Source of the DNA: a virus
IMG/VR virus record: IMGVR_UViG_3300042563_002146
Location: 1-64,000 of that record
DNA length: 64,000 bases
Reading direction: 5' to 3' (one strand)
Shown here: positions 5,508-15,012 of the stretch, one piece after another
Numbering within the stretch: the stretch's first letter is position 1
Layout: each line of letters starts with the position of its first letter
The notes under the pieces: generated by a model
What the model saw: the letters and a program-made list of their open reading frames with translations, nothing else
What the model was told of the DNA's origin: nothing
Databases searched by the model: none
Translations under genes and position numbers: made by a program

Positions 5508-7699
5508 GTGTACCGACTCATGACTGTGAATTAAACACATGGTCAGTAACAGACTTTGAAACAAGAGAATCTTTTGTAGAATTTCTGAGAATTATGTTCA
5601 AGGTTCCTGGTACTTATGAATTTGATGAGTGTTCAAATAAATTCAACGAACAAGCACAGTTATTTAATAAAAATAACAAAGTGTATTGCATAGCTCCTAT
5701 GCGTTCAAAAGATTATATAACATATTGGGATGATCAAAAAGCAAAATGTAGATATGGTGTTATATATAAAAGTCATGGAAAAACTTGGTATTTAACCAGA
5801 GAGTATTACATGTGGTTAAATTTTTTACCAATTTATGATAAAGAAGAAGCACGTTTTGGATTTGCAAAAGTTAGAGATGCACAATACCATATGGCATTAT
5901 ATGAAGAACTTGCAAGACACTCGTATAAACATGTAGTCATATTAAAGAAACGTCAGATTGCATCTAGTTATTATCATGGTGCAAAAATGATAAATTACTT
6001 TTGGTTTGAAGAAGGTTCTATTAGTAAAATGGCTGGATCACTAAAAGATTATATCAATGAAAAAGGTACTTGGCGTTTTCTTGAAGAATACAGAAACTTT
6101 TTAAATACTTATACTGCATGGTACAGACCATGTACTCCAGATAAAGTTCTTAACTGGGAACAAAAAATTGAAATAAATCAAGGCGGTAAAAAACGTGATG
6201 TTGGTTTAAAGTCTGTTATATTTGGACTTGTACTTGACAAAGATCCTACTAATGGTGTTGGGGGACCATGTACATTATTTTTTCACGAAGAAGCAGGAAT
6301 TGCTCCTAAGATGAATATGACTATGGAATACTTACTACCAGCAATGAAATCTGGTATGATATATACTGGTCAGTTTATTGCAGCAGGATCTGTAGGAGAT
6401 TTAGCACAATGTGAACCATTGCGTGAAATGTTAATGAATCCTGATGGTAAAGATATTCTTGCTGTAGAAACTAATTTAATTAATGATAAAGGTGAGATAG
6501 GAATGTGTGGATTATTTATTCCAGAACAATGGTCAATGCTTCCTTGTATTGATGAGTATGGAAATTCACAAGTTGAACTTGCATTAGAAATGATTCTTGC
6601 AGAAAGAATTGAATGGAAAAGAAAACTAAAACCAGATGACTATCAACTTCGTATTTCTCAGAAACCTATTAACATTGCTGAAGCATTTGCACATAGAACT
6701 CGATCAATATTTCCTCTGCACTTAGTTACTCAACAAATGCGAAGAATTGAAGAAGGAGATTACTATAAAGAATTTTTAGATTTAAATCGCGATGAAACTG
6801 GCAAAGTAGTTGCAAAAGAATCTAAAAAAATTCCAATATCAGAATTTCCTATTTCACCAAAAACAGAAGACAAGGAAGGTGTGCTAGTTGTGTGGGAAAG
6901 ACCACATAAAGATCCAACATTTGGTATGTATTATGCGTCTGTCGATCCAGTTGCTGAAGGTAAAACAACAACATCTGATTCGTTATGTTCTATTTATATT
7001 TATAAAACTTCACAAGAAATAACTACACATAAAGCAGATGGTTCCATTGAATCTGCAATTGAACGTGACAAAATTGTTGCAGCATGGTGTGGAAGATTTG
7101 ATGATTTAAATAAAACACATGAACGACTTGAGTTAATAATTGAATGGTATAATGCATGGACTATATGTGAAAATAACGTAAGTGCATTTATACAACACAT
7201 GATTGCTCGTAGAAAACAAAAGTATTTAGTGCCTAAAAATCAAATTATGTTTCTAAAAGAAATACAAGCAAACATGAATGTATTTCAAGAATATGGTTGG
7301 AAAAATGTTGGAACAATGTTTAAAGTAAATATAATTCCATATGGTAAACAATTCTTAGAAGAAGAATTAGATTATGAAACTAAAACAGATGGTACAATTG
7401 TCAAAACAACTTATGGTGTAGAAAGAATACCAGATATTATGTTGTTAAAAGAAATGAGTGCATATCGCGATGGATTAAACGTGGATAGAATAATTGCTTT
7501 TTGTGCATTAGTTGCATTTGCAAAAGTGCAAGAATCAAATCGTGGTTATACCAAACGTGTTGAAAGAGAAGATGATAATTTGCAAAAGTCAAATAAAAAT
7601 ACTAAATTGAGAGTGAGTCCATTTAGACATTATGGTGGTTCCTATTCAGGTGAATCATCTATGCGAAAACCTCATAATCCTTTTAAAAACATAAGATAA
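5498..7699 (+). CDS. terL: Terminase large subunit
   Basis: 733 residues. ATPase half: a degenerate Walker A region VVILKKRQIASS with K151-R152-Q153, where other terminases have a K/R-Q-x-G-x-S signature, and a Walker B LFFHEE with E264/E265. Nuclease half: YASVDPVAEG with D483 as the first RNase H-like acidic residue. This is the motor that packages DNA and cuts the concatemer, docking on the portal encoded next. The C-terminal tail (about 690-733) is basic and disordered and carries an HYGG motif like that of the cargo proteins. The start overlaps the preceding small gene by 10 bases. Confidence 0.9.
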   Translation: MYISVPTHDCELNTWSVTDFETRESFVEFLRIMFKVPGTYEFDECSNKFNEQAQLFNKNNKVYCIAPMRSKDYITYWDDQKAKCRYGVIYKSHGKTWYLTREYYMWLNFLPIYDKEEARFGFAKVRDAQYHMALYEELARHSYKHVVILKKRQIASSYYHGAKMINYFWFEEGSISKMAGSLKDYINEKGTWRFLEEYRNFLNTYTAWYRPCTPDKVLNWEQKIEINQGGKKRDVGLKSVIFGLVLDKDPTNGVGGPCTLFFHEEAGIAPKMNMTMEYLLPAMKSGMIYTGQFIAAGSVGDLAQCEPLREMLMNPDGKDILAVETNLINDKGEIGMCGLFIPEQWSMLPCIDEYGNSQVELALEMILAERIEWKRKLKPDDYQLRISQKPINIAEAFAHRTRSIFPLHLVTQQMRRIEEGDYYKEFLDLNRDETGKVVAKESKKIPISEFPISPKTEDKEGVLVVWERPHKDPTFGMYYASVDPVAEGKTTTSDSLCSIYIYKTSQEITTHKADGSIESAIERDKIVAAWCGRFDDLNKTHERLELIIEWYNAWTICENNVSAFIQHMIARRKQKYLVPKNQIMFLKEIQANMNVFQEYGWKNVGTMFKVNIIPYGKQFLEEELDYETKTDGTIVKTTYGVERIPDIMLLKEMSAYRDGLNVDRIIAFCALVAFAKVQESNRGYTKRVEREDDNLQKSNKNTKLRVSPFRHYGGSYSGESSMRKPHNPFKNIR

Positions 7700-7731
7700 T
7701 AATATATAACTTCGTCAAAAATATATAAATT

Positions 7732-10461
7732 ATGCCAAAAATATATAATGCACTACAACTAAAAGCAGGTGCAAAATCAGATTATAATCGAATGGGTACT
7801 ATTACCCAACCTATACAGTTTTTATTAAGTAAAGATAAAGATGAACAATGGGGAGCATGGAATATGGACTGGCATGAAATGCAAGGTCTTAAAATGATTA
7901 GACGTAATGCGCGTAGATTATTAAAAAACTATAAACTTGCAAATGGTATTATTGACAAATCTGACTACATTATTGAAGAAGATAATGAAATGGCAGAACT
8001 TATTGATACTCTTACAAAAGAAGACGAATCTGCGTTTGAGTTAAAGTTCTTTCCTATTATACCTAATGTTATTAATGTACTTACAGGTGAATTTGCTAAA
8101 CGTAATGATAGAATTTCATATAGAGCAGTAGATGATACTTCATTTAATGAACTAACAGAAATGAAAAGAGGTATGATTGAAGAAAATCTTATCACTTACG
8201 CTGAACAAAAAATGCAAGAAACAATTCAACAAATGAGTTTGGACTTGCAAGATCCAGAACAAGCACAACAAGCACAGCAATTAATGTCTCCTGAGAATTT
8301 AAAATCACTTCCAGAGATTGAACAATTCTTTAAAAAGGATTATAGATCAATGATTGAACAATGGGCAACTCACCAGCATGCTGTTGATACTGAACGTTTT
8401 ACAATGAAAGAACTAGAAAATCTTGCGTTTAGAGACATGTTAATTGCTGACAGAGAGTTCTGGCATTTTAACATGCGCGAAGATGATTATGAAATTGAGT
8501 TATGGAATCCATTATTAACATTTTATCATAAGTCTCCAGAAGCAAGATATATATCTCAATCTAACTGGGCAGGTCGTATGGATCTTATGACTATTTCTGA
8601 CATTATTGACAAGTATGGTTATATGATGAACGAAGAACAATTAGCTGCATTAGAAGTAATATATCCAGTAAAATCTGCAGGATATATGTTACCTGGTGTA
8701 CAAAATGATGGTTCGTTTTATGACGCAACAAGATCACATGATTGGAATGTTGAAGGACCATCTTTAGGAATGCGACAATTTATTGCACATAGAGATTCAG
8801 TTTTAAATACTGGTGATGACGTTATATATAGAATCCTTAATGAGTCAGAAGATTTAATGGACTTTAGTAATTACTCGTTATTACGTGTTACTACTGTATA
8901 TTGGAAATCACAAAGAATGGTTGGTCACTTGACTAAATTGACAGAAGAAGGTATTCCAGTTGAAATGATTATTGATGAAAATTATAAAGTAACTGATAAA
9001 CCAATTTATGACAATACTGTTTTAAAAAATAAATCAAAAGATAATTTAGTATTTGGAGAACACATAGATTGGATATGGATAAATCAAACATGGGGTGGTA
9101 TTAAGATAGGTCCTAATAGACCATCATTTTATGGCAACAATGATAGTACTGGATTTTCTCCTATATACTTGAATGTTAGACCAGTAAGATTCCAATTTAA
9201 AGGTGACTTTACTTTATACGGTTGTAAACTTCCAGTTGAAGGTGCAGTTTATTCTGATAGAAATACAAAATCTAGATCATTAGTTGATAAGATGAAACCA
9301 TTTCAAGTTGGATACAATCTTGTTAATAATCAAATAGCAGATATTCTTGTAGATGAATTAGGTACTGTTATTATGCTTGATCAAAATGCTTTACCACGTC
9401 ACTCTATGGGCGAAGATTGGGGTAAAGATAATTTTGCAAAAGCGTATGTTGCAATGAAGAATTTCCAAATGTTACCATTAGATACTTCTATAACTAACAC
9501 TGAAAATGCATTAAACTTTCAACATTATCAAGTATTAAATCTTGAACAGACACAACGTTTATTATCGCGTATACAATTATCTACATATTTTAAAAATCAA
9601 GCATTTGAAGCAATTGGTATTACACCACAAAGATTAGGTGGAGCAACTGGACAAGAAACTGCTACTGGTGTTCAACAATCTTTAAATCAGTCTTTCTCAC
9701 AAACTGAAATGTATTTTGTACAACATTCAGAGAACCTGATGCCACGTGTTCATCAAATGCGAACAGATCTTGCACAATACTATCATTCTAATCGACCAAG
9801 TATTAGATTGCAGTATATGACAGCTATGGATGAAAAAATTAATTTTGAAATTAATGGTACTGAATTATTAGCAAGAGAATTAAATGTATTCCCTTCTACT
9901 AAAGTAAATCAACGTGCGATAACAGAACAAATTAGAGGACTTGCTCTTTCTAATAATACTGCTGGTGCATCTATATATGATTTAGGTAATATTATCAAAG
10001 CAGATAGTATGGCAGAAATTACACATGTATTAAAAGGTATTGAAGAAAAAGTTTCTAAAGAAAAACAACAAGAACAACAAGCAGCTCAACAAGGTATTGA
10101 AATGCAACAACAAGCTGAAACTGAAAGACAAGATAAAAAACTTGCTTTTGAAGCAGAACAAGCGTTGTTAGATAGAGAAAATGATAAAATAGTTGCTGAA
10201 ATACGTTCTGCTGGATTTACTGCTACGCAAGATAAAGATCAAAATGATCAAAATGATTATATTGATACATTAAAATATCTTGATGAAAAGAATGCACGAA
10301 ATGAAAATGCTTCATTACAAAGAGACAAAGTAATAAACTCTCAAGTTAATGAACAAACTAAAGCAAATTTACAACGTCAAGACATGCAGGTTCGTGAAAG
10401 AATTGCTGATAAACAAGTTCAAGTTGCCACAATAAACAAAAATAAATTCGATAAAAAATAA
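7732..10461 (+). CDS. Portal protein
   Basis: 909 residues. The N-terminal third has the crAss-like portal pattern NVINVLTGEFAKRNDRISYR near residues 110-130, and long helices and beta wing regions follow. The final 150 residues are a Gln/Glu/Lys-rich coiled coil (from about 760), fitting a portal crown or barrel. It forms the dodecameric DNA entry vertex, binding terminase outside and ring proteins below. It follows terL directly and precedes the scaffold and capsid genes, the usual order. A weak TAACTTCG promoter-like site lies just before it. Confidence 0.85.
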   Translation: MPKIYNALQLKAGAKSDYNRMGTITQPIQFLLSKDKDEQWGAWNMDWHEMQGLKMIRRNARRLLKNYKLANGIIDKSDYIIEEDNEMAELIDTLTKEDESAFELKFFPIIPNVINVLTGEFAKRNDRISYRAVDDTSFNELTEMKRGMIEENLITYAEQKMQETIQQMSLDLQDPEQAQQAQQLMSPENLKSLPEIEQFFKKDYRSMIEQWATHQHAVDTERFTMKELENLAFRDMLIADREFWHFNMREDDYEIELWNPLLTFYHKSPEARYISQSNWAGRMDLMTISDIIDKYGYMMNEEQLAALEVIYPVKSAGYMLPGVQNDGSFYDATRSHDWNVEGPSLGMRQFIAHRDSVLNTGDDVIYRILNESEDLMDFSNYSLLRVTTVYWKSQRMVGHLTKLTEEGIPVEMIIDENYKVTDKPIYDNTVLKNKSKDNLVFGEHIDWIWINQTWGGIKIGPNRPSFYGNNDSTGFSPIYLNVRPVRFQFKGDFTLYGCKLPVEGAVYSDRNTKSRSLVDKMKPFQVGYNLVNNQIADILVDELGTVIMLDQNALPRHSMGEDWGKDNFAKAYVAMKNFQMLPLDTSITNTENALNFQHYQVLNLEQTQRLLSRIQLSTYFKNQAFEAIGITPQRLGGATGQETATGVQQSLNQSFSQTEMYFVQHSENLMPRVHQMRTDLAQYYHSNRPSIRLQYMTAMDEKINFEINGTELLARELNVFPSTKVNQRAITEQIRGLALSNNTAGASIYDLGNIIKADSMAEITHVLKGIEEKVSKEKQQEQQAAQQGIEMQQQAETERQDKKLAFEAEQALLDRENDKIVAEIRSAGFTATQDKDQNDQNDYIDTLKYLDEKNARNENASLQRDKVINSQVNEQTKANLQRQDMQVRERIADKQVQVATINKNKFDKK

Positions 10462-10501
10462 TCATAGCGTTATAGTCGAAAAAAGTTATAAATAATTTTA
10501 T

Positions 10502-10532
10502 ATAAATGTAAATCTTTAAGATTTATTTATGT
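10502..10532. repeat. Inverted repeat in the portal-scaffold gap
   Basis: TAAATCTTTAAGATTTA (10509-10525) is a perfect palindrome around a central T, flanked by ATAAAT and TTTAT that extend the symmetry. It lies in the 117-base gap before the scaffold candidate gene and could be an mRNA hairpin or protein-binding site. Confidence 0.4.
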
Positions 10533-10578
10533 AGATTATATATGAAGAAGAATAAGAATTAAACTAACAACAAAAAAC

Positions 10579-11823
10579 ATGAGTGCAGAAAAAGACAATT
10601 TAACAGTTGATAATGTTACTATAGATAACATTGATGATTTTTTACCAATGCCTGGTGCAGAAAGTATTGTAACAGGTGATGATGAAGATGATAAACAGAA
10701 TTTATTTTCCTCTCCTAATAAATCAGTTAATCTTGATTTTTTAGATGATGAACAAAAAAGTAAAGGAAGTGCAGATGAAACTTCACAAGCTATTGCAGAA
10801 TTAGATGATGCATTAGAAAGTGGTGATGATGAAGATGCAAAACCTAAAGGTGGTAGAAAAAAAACTGATAAAAGTGGATTGGTTGATTTTTTAAAGAAAA
10901 GAATTGAAGGTAATGAAATGTTTGCATTTGATGATTTTGATGATTCAAAGCAAAGTTTAGATGATTATCTTGGAGCACTTACTGAGAAAGATGTTGAAGA
11001 ATTATGGAAAGCAAATGTAGACAACATGAAAAATGATGTTGCTGCAAATACTCCAAAAGAGTTCTTTGAAAGTTTACCTGAAGAATTACAATATGCTGCA
11101 GAATATGTTGCAAAAGGTGGTCAAGATTTAAAAGGTTTATTTAGAGCACTTGCACAAGTTGAAGAAGTAAGAACACTTGATCCTAGACAACCTGAACATC
11201 AGGAGATAATTGTAAGACAATATTTACAAGCATCTGGTTTTGGAGGTGGAGATCAAGAACTTATAGAAGACCAAATTCAAGAATGGTTTGATAATGGTAA
11301 TCTTCAAAAGAAAGCAAGTCAATTTCAACCAAAATTGAATGACATGCAAGAACAAGTTGTACAATCAAAACTTGCACAACAAGAAGCATTCAAGCAAGAA
11401 CAACAGGCAAAAAAAGAAGCATATATGCAAAACATATATGAGACTTTAAAACCTTCAGAATTAAATGGTGTTAAGATTGATAATAAAAGACAAAAAATGT
11501 TGTGGGATGAATTGACCACAGTAAAATATGAAAGTCTTACTGGTAGACCAACCAACTTGCTTGGTAAACTATTAGAAGATTATCAATTTGGTAAACAACC
11601 AAGATATGATTTAATTGCTGAAACATTATGGTTACTTTCTGATCCAGATGATTATAAAGAAAACATAAGAAAACAAGCAAAAAATGAAGTGGTTCAGAAT
11701 ACTGTTAGACAGTTAAAAACTGAAGAAGCTCGTAAAATATCTTCTTACGTTAAAGAAGATGAAGAGGATGAAAAACCTGCATCAAAAAGGTTGAGTAAAC
11801 CACAAAATATATTTAGAAGATAA
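10579..11823 (+). CDS. Scaffold protein candidate (acidic, coiled-coil)
   Basis: 414 residues. The first 110 are very rich in Asp, Glu and Ser (for example DDEDDKQNLF and ESGDDEDAKP) and probably disordered. The centre is helical; residues about 240-290 form a Gln/Lys/Glu coiled coil. The tail is charged and ends in the basic ASKRLSKPQNIFRR, a typical scaffold feature for binding the capsid protein. Position between portal and capsid genes supports a scaffold role. No direct family signature was recognised, and no separate head protease gene is visible. Confidence 0.6.
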   Translation: MSAEKDNLTVDNVTIDNIDDFLPMPGAESIVTGDDEDDKQNLFSSPNKSVNLDFLDDEQKSKGSADETSQAIAELDDALESGDDEDAKPKGGRKKTDKSGLVDFLKKRIEGNEMFAFDDFDDSKQSLDDYLGALTEKDVEELWKANVDNMKNDVAANTPKEFFESLPEELQYAAEYVAKGGQDLKGLFRALAQVEEVRTLDPRQPEHQEIIVRQYLQASGFGGGDQELIEDQIQEWFDNGNLQKKASQFQPKLNDMQEQVVQSKLAQQEAFKQEQQAKKEAYMQNIYETLKPSELNGVKIDNKRQKMLWDELTTVKYESLTGRPTNLLGKLLEDYQFGKQPRYDLIAETLWLLSDPDDYKENIRKQAKNEVVQNTVRQLKTEEARKISSYVKEDEEDEKPASKRLSKPQNIFRR

Positions 11824-11864
11824 TAACAAATAAATTTATAACATAACCTTAATAATTTTTAAAA

Positions 11865-13508
11865 ATGAGTACACCTGTATTAAACAATGGTCTCTTCTTA
11901 CGCGATACAACTTACAAAGTTAGTTCGCATGTAGATTCTTACCATTTGCAGAACATGCTTAAAACTTCAGAACCTATGGATTTAGGACCTGTAGATTTAT
12001 GGGCAATGACGCAAAAGGTAGAAATGCCTCTTTATCAAATGGCATCTTTTGGTGGTAAAAACACCATAATGGTTGACAATGCTCGTGGAGAGTACAAATG
12101 GCAAACGCCAATCGTACAAGATCTTCCTTACATTGTTGAAGATGTAGAACCAACTCAGACTGCTTTAGGAGCTGATGGTACTAACTTCAAAATTAAAATT
12201 AACAGACGTATATTTGGATCTGGTGATATTATCACTTATGACAAATATAAAGGTCTTGAATTGTACATTGTTCCTAGTGAAGATATTTTACCTTCTGGTG
12301 ATGGATTCATTTATACTGTACAATTAGTTAACAACAGCAATACTGCAACTTTAGATAAAAAATTCCTTAAACCAGGTACAAAATTCTTTAGAAAAGGTTC
12401 TGCTCGTGGTGAGTATGGTGAAAGATTCTCTGACATTGGAGAATTGCAAAATGGTTTCAGAGAGTACTACAACTTTGTTGGAGGTGCTGAAGCTCACGTA
12501 CATTATTCTATTTCTTCTCGTGCTGACATGATGATGAAAGGTGGTCTTAATGCAGATGGTACAGTTCCTGTAACTGAAATCTGGAGATCATTTGATAAAA
12601 ACCTTGATCCATCTATCACTAAGATTGATGACATGGTTAAAACAATGGGTAAAGATTGGATTAAAAAATCTTATGATAATGGTAACTTAACTCGTTCATT
12701 TGTAACTAATCTTGAAGCAGCTCACTTATCTAAAGTAGCAAATGACATTGAGACTTACTTAATGTGGGGACAAGGTGGTAGAATTAAACAAGATGGTCCA
12801 GATGATATTAGATTATCTGTAGGTCTTTGGTCTCAGTTGGATAACTCTTTCAAAAGAATTTACAACAAAAATACTTTCAACTTAGAATTGTTTAGAAGTG
12901 AAATTTTCAACTTCTACAATGGTAAAGTAGAATTTAAAGGACCAGATCCAAATCGTCAAATCATTGTACAAACTGGTATGGCAGGTATGCGTATGGTTAA
13001 TGAGGCAATCAAAAAAGAAGCATTTAGTGGTGCTACTGGTGGTGGTTTAGTTGCTAACATGGATCAATCTGGTACTGGTGCTATCTCAGGTAAAAATGCG
13101 ATGGACTTGAATTTTGGATTTGCATTTACATCTTACACAATTCCTTTCTTGGCAAATGTGAAATTTGTATTGAATCCAGCATTTGATAACGTACATACAA
13201 ATGATATTGAGAATCCAATCATTGATGGTTATCCATTATCTTCTTACAACTTTATTGTATTTGATATTACTGATAATACTAATGATAACATCTTCTTGTT
13301 GAAACTTAAATGGGATAGCGAGATGAAATGGTTCTATCAAAATGGTACTATGGACTATATGGGTAGATCTCAAGGATTTGCATCTTCTGGAAACTTCAAT
13401 GGTTATAGAGTATTCATGACTCAAACTATGCCAAGTATCTGGGTAAAAGATCCAACCAAAGTGTTAAAAATTGTTATGAGAAACCCTATTACTGGTGGAT
13501 CATTCTAA
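11865..13508 (+). CDS. Major capsid protein
   Basis: 547 residues. It has the order and look of crAss-like major capsid proteins of the HK97 fold: an N-terminal arm (MSTPVLNNGLFLRDTTYKVS), GGKNTIMVDNARGEYKW, the E-loop and spine-like region around RRIFGSGDII, and the C-terminal RVFMTQTMPSIWV. Codons are distinct from its neighbours: TTC, AAC, TAC and CTT are frequent where neighbours use TTT, AAT, TAT and TTA, as expected for the most abundant virion protein. It follows the scaffold candidate and is closed by a G/C-rich hairpin. Confidence 0.85.
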   Translation: MSTPVLNNGLFLRDTTYKVSSHVDSYHLQNMLKTSEPMDLGPVDLWAMTQKVEMPLYQMASFGGKNTIMVDNARGEYKWQTPIVQDLPYIVEDVEPTQTALGADGTNFKIKINRRIFGSGDIITYDKYKGLELYIVPSEDILPSGDGFIYTVQLVNNSNTATLDKKFLKPGTKFFRKGSARGEYGERFSDIGELQNGFREYYNFVGGAEAHVHYSISSRADMMMKGGLNADGTVPVTEIWRSFDKNLDPSITKIDDMVKTMGKDWIKKSYDNGNLTRSFVTNLEAAHLSKVANDIETYLMWGQGGRIKQDGPDDIRLSVGLWSQLDNSFKRIYNKNTFNLELFRSEIFNFYNGKVEFKGPDPNRQIIVQTGMAGMRMVNEAIKKEAFSGATGGGLVANMDQSGTGAISGKNAMDLNFGFAFTSYTIPFLANVKFVLNPAFDNVHTNDIENPIIDGYPLSSYNFIVFDITDNTNDNIFLLKLKWDSEMKWFYQNGTMDYMGRSQGFASSGNFNGYRVFMTQTMPSIWVKDPTKVLKIVMRNPITGGSF

Positions 13509-13523
13509 TATTAATTTTGTACT

Positions 13524-13546
13524 CCTGGGGATATATTGTCCCCAGG
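13524..13546 (+). terminator. Hairpin after the capsid gene
   Basis: CCTGGGG (13524-13530) and CCCCAGG (13540-13546) form a perfect 7-bp stem, the most G/C-rich element of the region, 16 bases after the capsid stop. TAAGTACAAC follows instead of a T tract, so it may attenuate transcription or protect the abundant capsid mRNA from 3' exonucleases. Confidence 0.55.
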
Positions 13547-13572
13547 TAAGTACAACTAATAAATAAGAAATC

Positions 13573-13698
13573 ATGGCAGGAAAAAATAAAGCAGCAATGA
13601 GTAATAAGATAGTAATTAAAAAACCTACTTCTGCTCAATCTGGACCAAAGACACAAAAACTTGCAGGTGCTTCACCAAGTAAGTATAAAAAGTGTTAA
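13573..13698 (+). CDS. 41-residue basic peptide ending KKC
   Basis: Translates as MAGKNKAAMSNKIVIKKPTS and ends ASPSKYKKC. It is Lys-rich and probably disordered, and follows an A-rich leader (AATAAATAAGAAATC). A second peptide of the same size and C-terminal KKC lies at 14881-15009. It may be a virion-internal or capsid-binding peptide; no family recognised. Confidence 0.55.
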   Translation: MAGKNKAAMSNKIVIKKPTSAQSGPKTQKLAGASPSKYKKC

Positions 13699-13703
13699 CT
13701 TTG
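13696..13703 (+). promoter_or_regulatory. -7 element over the 13573 gene stop
   Basis: TAACTTTG matches TAnnTTTG and overlaps the TAA of the preceding peptide gene. A transcript from here would start around 13710 and carry the two strong stem-loops before the gene at 13847. A -33 element is not evident. Confidence 0.4.
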
Positions 13704-13712
13704 TAAAAAATG

Positions 13713-13786
13713 TGTAAGACAGGAATGCGCGATCTGGACAGTCTTACATACTCCTAAGATGTAATAACCTTGATGTGGTTTAGGAG
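13713..13786 (+). ncRNA. Structured leader or small RNA with two stem-loops
   Basis: TGTAAGAC 13713-13720 pairs perfectly with GTCTTACA 13741-13748 (8 bp, 20-nt loop), and CTCCTAA 13751-13757 with TTAGGAG 13780-13786 (7 bp). They stand side by side in the 148-base gap between the KKC peptide and the gene at 13847, downstream of a promoter match. It may be a regulatory 5' leader of the downstream gene or an independent small RNA. Confidence 0.45.
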
Positions 13787-13846
13787 CTTTAAACTAATAA
13801 TTACAAAAAACAGAGAGAAACAGAATAAATAACCAAATTAACAAAC

Positions 13847-14863
13847 ATGGAAGTAACAGTAATCGACAAACATCAGTCGTTAAAAAGAAACAGTTCATTG
13901 ACAATTAGACCTTACGTTGACCAACAGATGGCAAACATGGGATTAGAAAAGTATCAAATGGCATTATTTGAAGGAGTGTTCCACGAGGAGTCACTTGCTT
14001 GTTTAGAATATAATGGCATTAGAAGATATGTGTCTGGACTAAATGAATTTGCACCAGAAATTAAACTGATGCCAACTGAACAAAAAGAAGCAGCTATTAA
14101 AGACATTAGAAAAATTGTTGCACAATTAGAAAGAGAATTAGCAGCAAATGTACTTGATGAATCTGATCCAGATTTTTGGAATAAAGTAAAATTACTTAGA
14201 CCAGATAATGATGATTTTTGGAGTAAAATATCTATGAGATTTGGAAATGAACCAGTTTATTTAGATCCTGTTACAGATCCTTATGATTTAATTAAATTAC
14301 GTGCTATTGAAGCAGGTGGATTTAGTATAGTTGCAAAATCTTTAGAAGATGCAAGAAAAGGTACTTCTCAATTTAAATTTTATTTAGATAAGTATGAAGA
14401 AACTGCTTCATTAAAAACCGAAGTTAAAAAACTTAGAAACAAAGCATTATCTGAATTGCAAAAATTATATGATAAGAATGCAAATAAATTATTTTATGTA
14501 TGTAAAGTAATTGATCCAAATTCTACTCAGTATAAAAAATCAACGCCACTTGACGTGTTGTATGACAACATGGATAAGTATATTAATGGTGAGACTGTAG
14601 ACAAGGATAAGAAAAAAACTGCAGGTAATTTCTTAGAAGTTGCAACTCTTGATATGGAAACTCTTAAGTTAAGAGCAGTTATCAAAGATTCAAACTATTA
14701 TAAATTAATTGCAACAAGAGGAGATGGTAATATTTATCATATGAAGTCAGGTTCTATGTTAGGTAAAAATCCATCTGATATTTTGTTATACTTAAAGAAT
14801 CCTTTGAATGAAGATATTCTTTTAGATGTAACTACAAATGTAGAACAGTATTGGAACGTTTAA
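13847..14863 (+). CDS. Head-region protein, unknown function
   Basis: 338 residues. It opens MEVTVIDKHQSLKRNSSLTI and continues with charged helices (EQKEAAIKDIRKIVAQLERE), two DPDFW/DDFW segments, and a beta-rich C-terminus ending NVEQYWNV. It lies directly after the capsid cluster and behind its own promoter match and structured leader, so a head completion or accessory role is likely, but I know no function for it. A structure comparison would help. Confidence 0.6.
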   Translation: MEVTVIDKHQSLKRNSSLTIRPYVDQQMANMGLEKYQMALFEGVFHEESLACLEYNGIRRYVSGLNEFAPEIKLMPTEQKEAAIKDIRKIVAQLERELAANVLDESDPDFWNKVKLLRPDNDDFWSKISMRFGNEPVYLDPVTDPYDLIKLRAIEAGGFSIVAKSLEDARKGTSQFKFYLDKYEETASLKTEVKKLRNKALSELQKLYDKNANKLFYVCKVIDPNSTQYKKSTPLDVLYDNMDKYINGETVDKDKKKTAGNFLEVATLDMETLKLRAVIKDSNYYKLIATRGDGNIYHMKSGSMLGKNPSDILLYLKNPLNEDILLDVTTNVEQYWNV

Positions 14864-14880
14864 TTTAAAACTATAATATT

Positions 14881-15009
14881 ATGTCATTTAATAAAGTACA
14901 ATTAGGAAAAGATGCTGCAGAAGCAAAAAAACCTGTAAGTAAACAAAATGCAAAACCAATTATATCATCTATGAAATATGGTGGTATGAAAGGTGGTAAA
15001 AAATGTTAA
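14881..15009 (+). CDS. 42-residue basic peptide with YGG motif, ending KKC
   Basis: Reads MSFNKVQLGKDAAEAKKPVS and ends SSMKYGGMKGGKKC. The KYGG motif is the one that recurs in the giant cargo proteins, and the KKC end matches the peptide at 13573-13698. It stops three bases before the next start. Probably disordered; possibly a virion-internal or maturation-linked peptide. Confidence 0.55.
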   Translation: MSFNKVQLGKDAAEAKKPVSKQNAKPIISSMKYGGMKGGKKC

Positions 15010-15012
15010 AAA

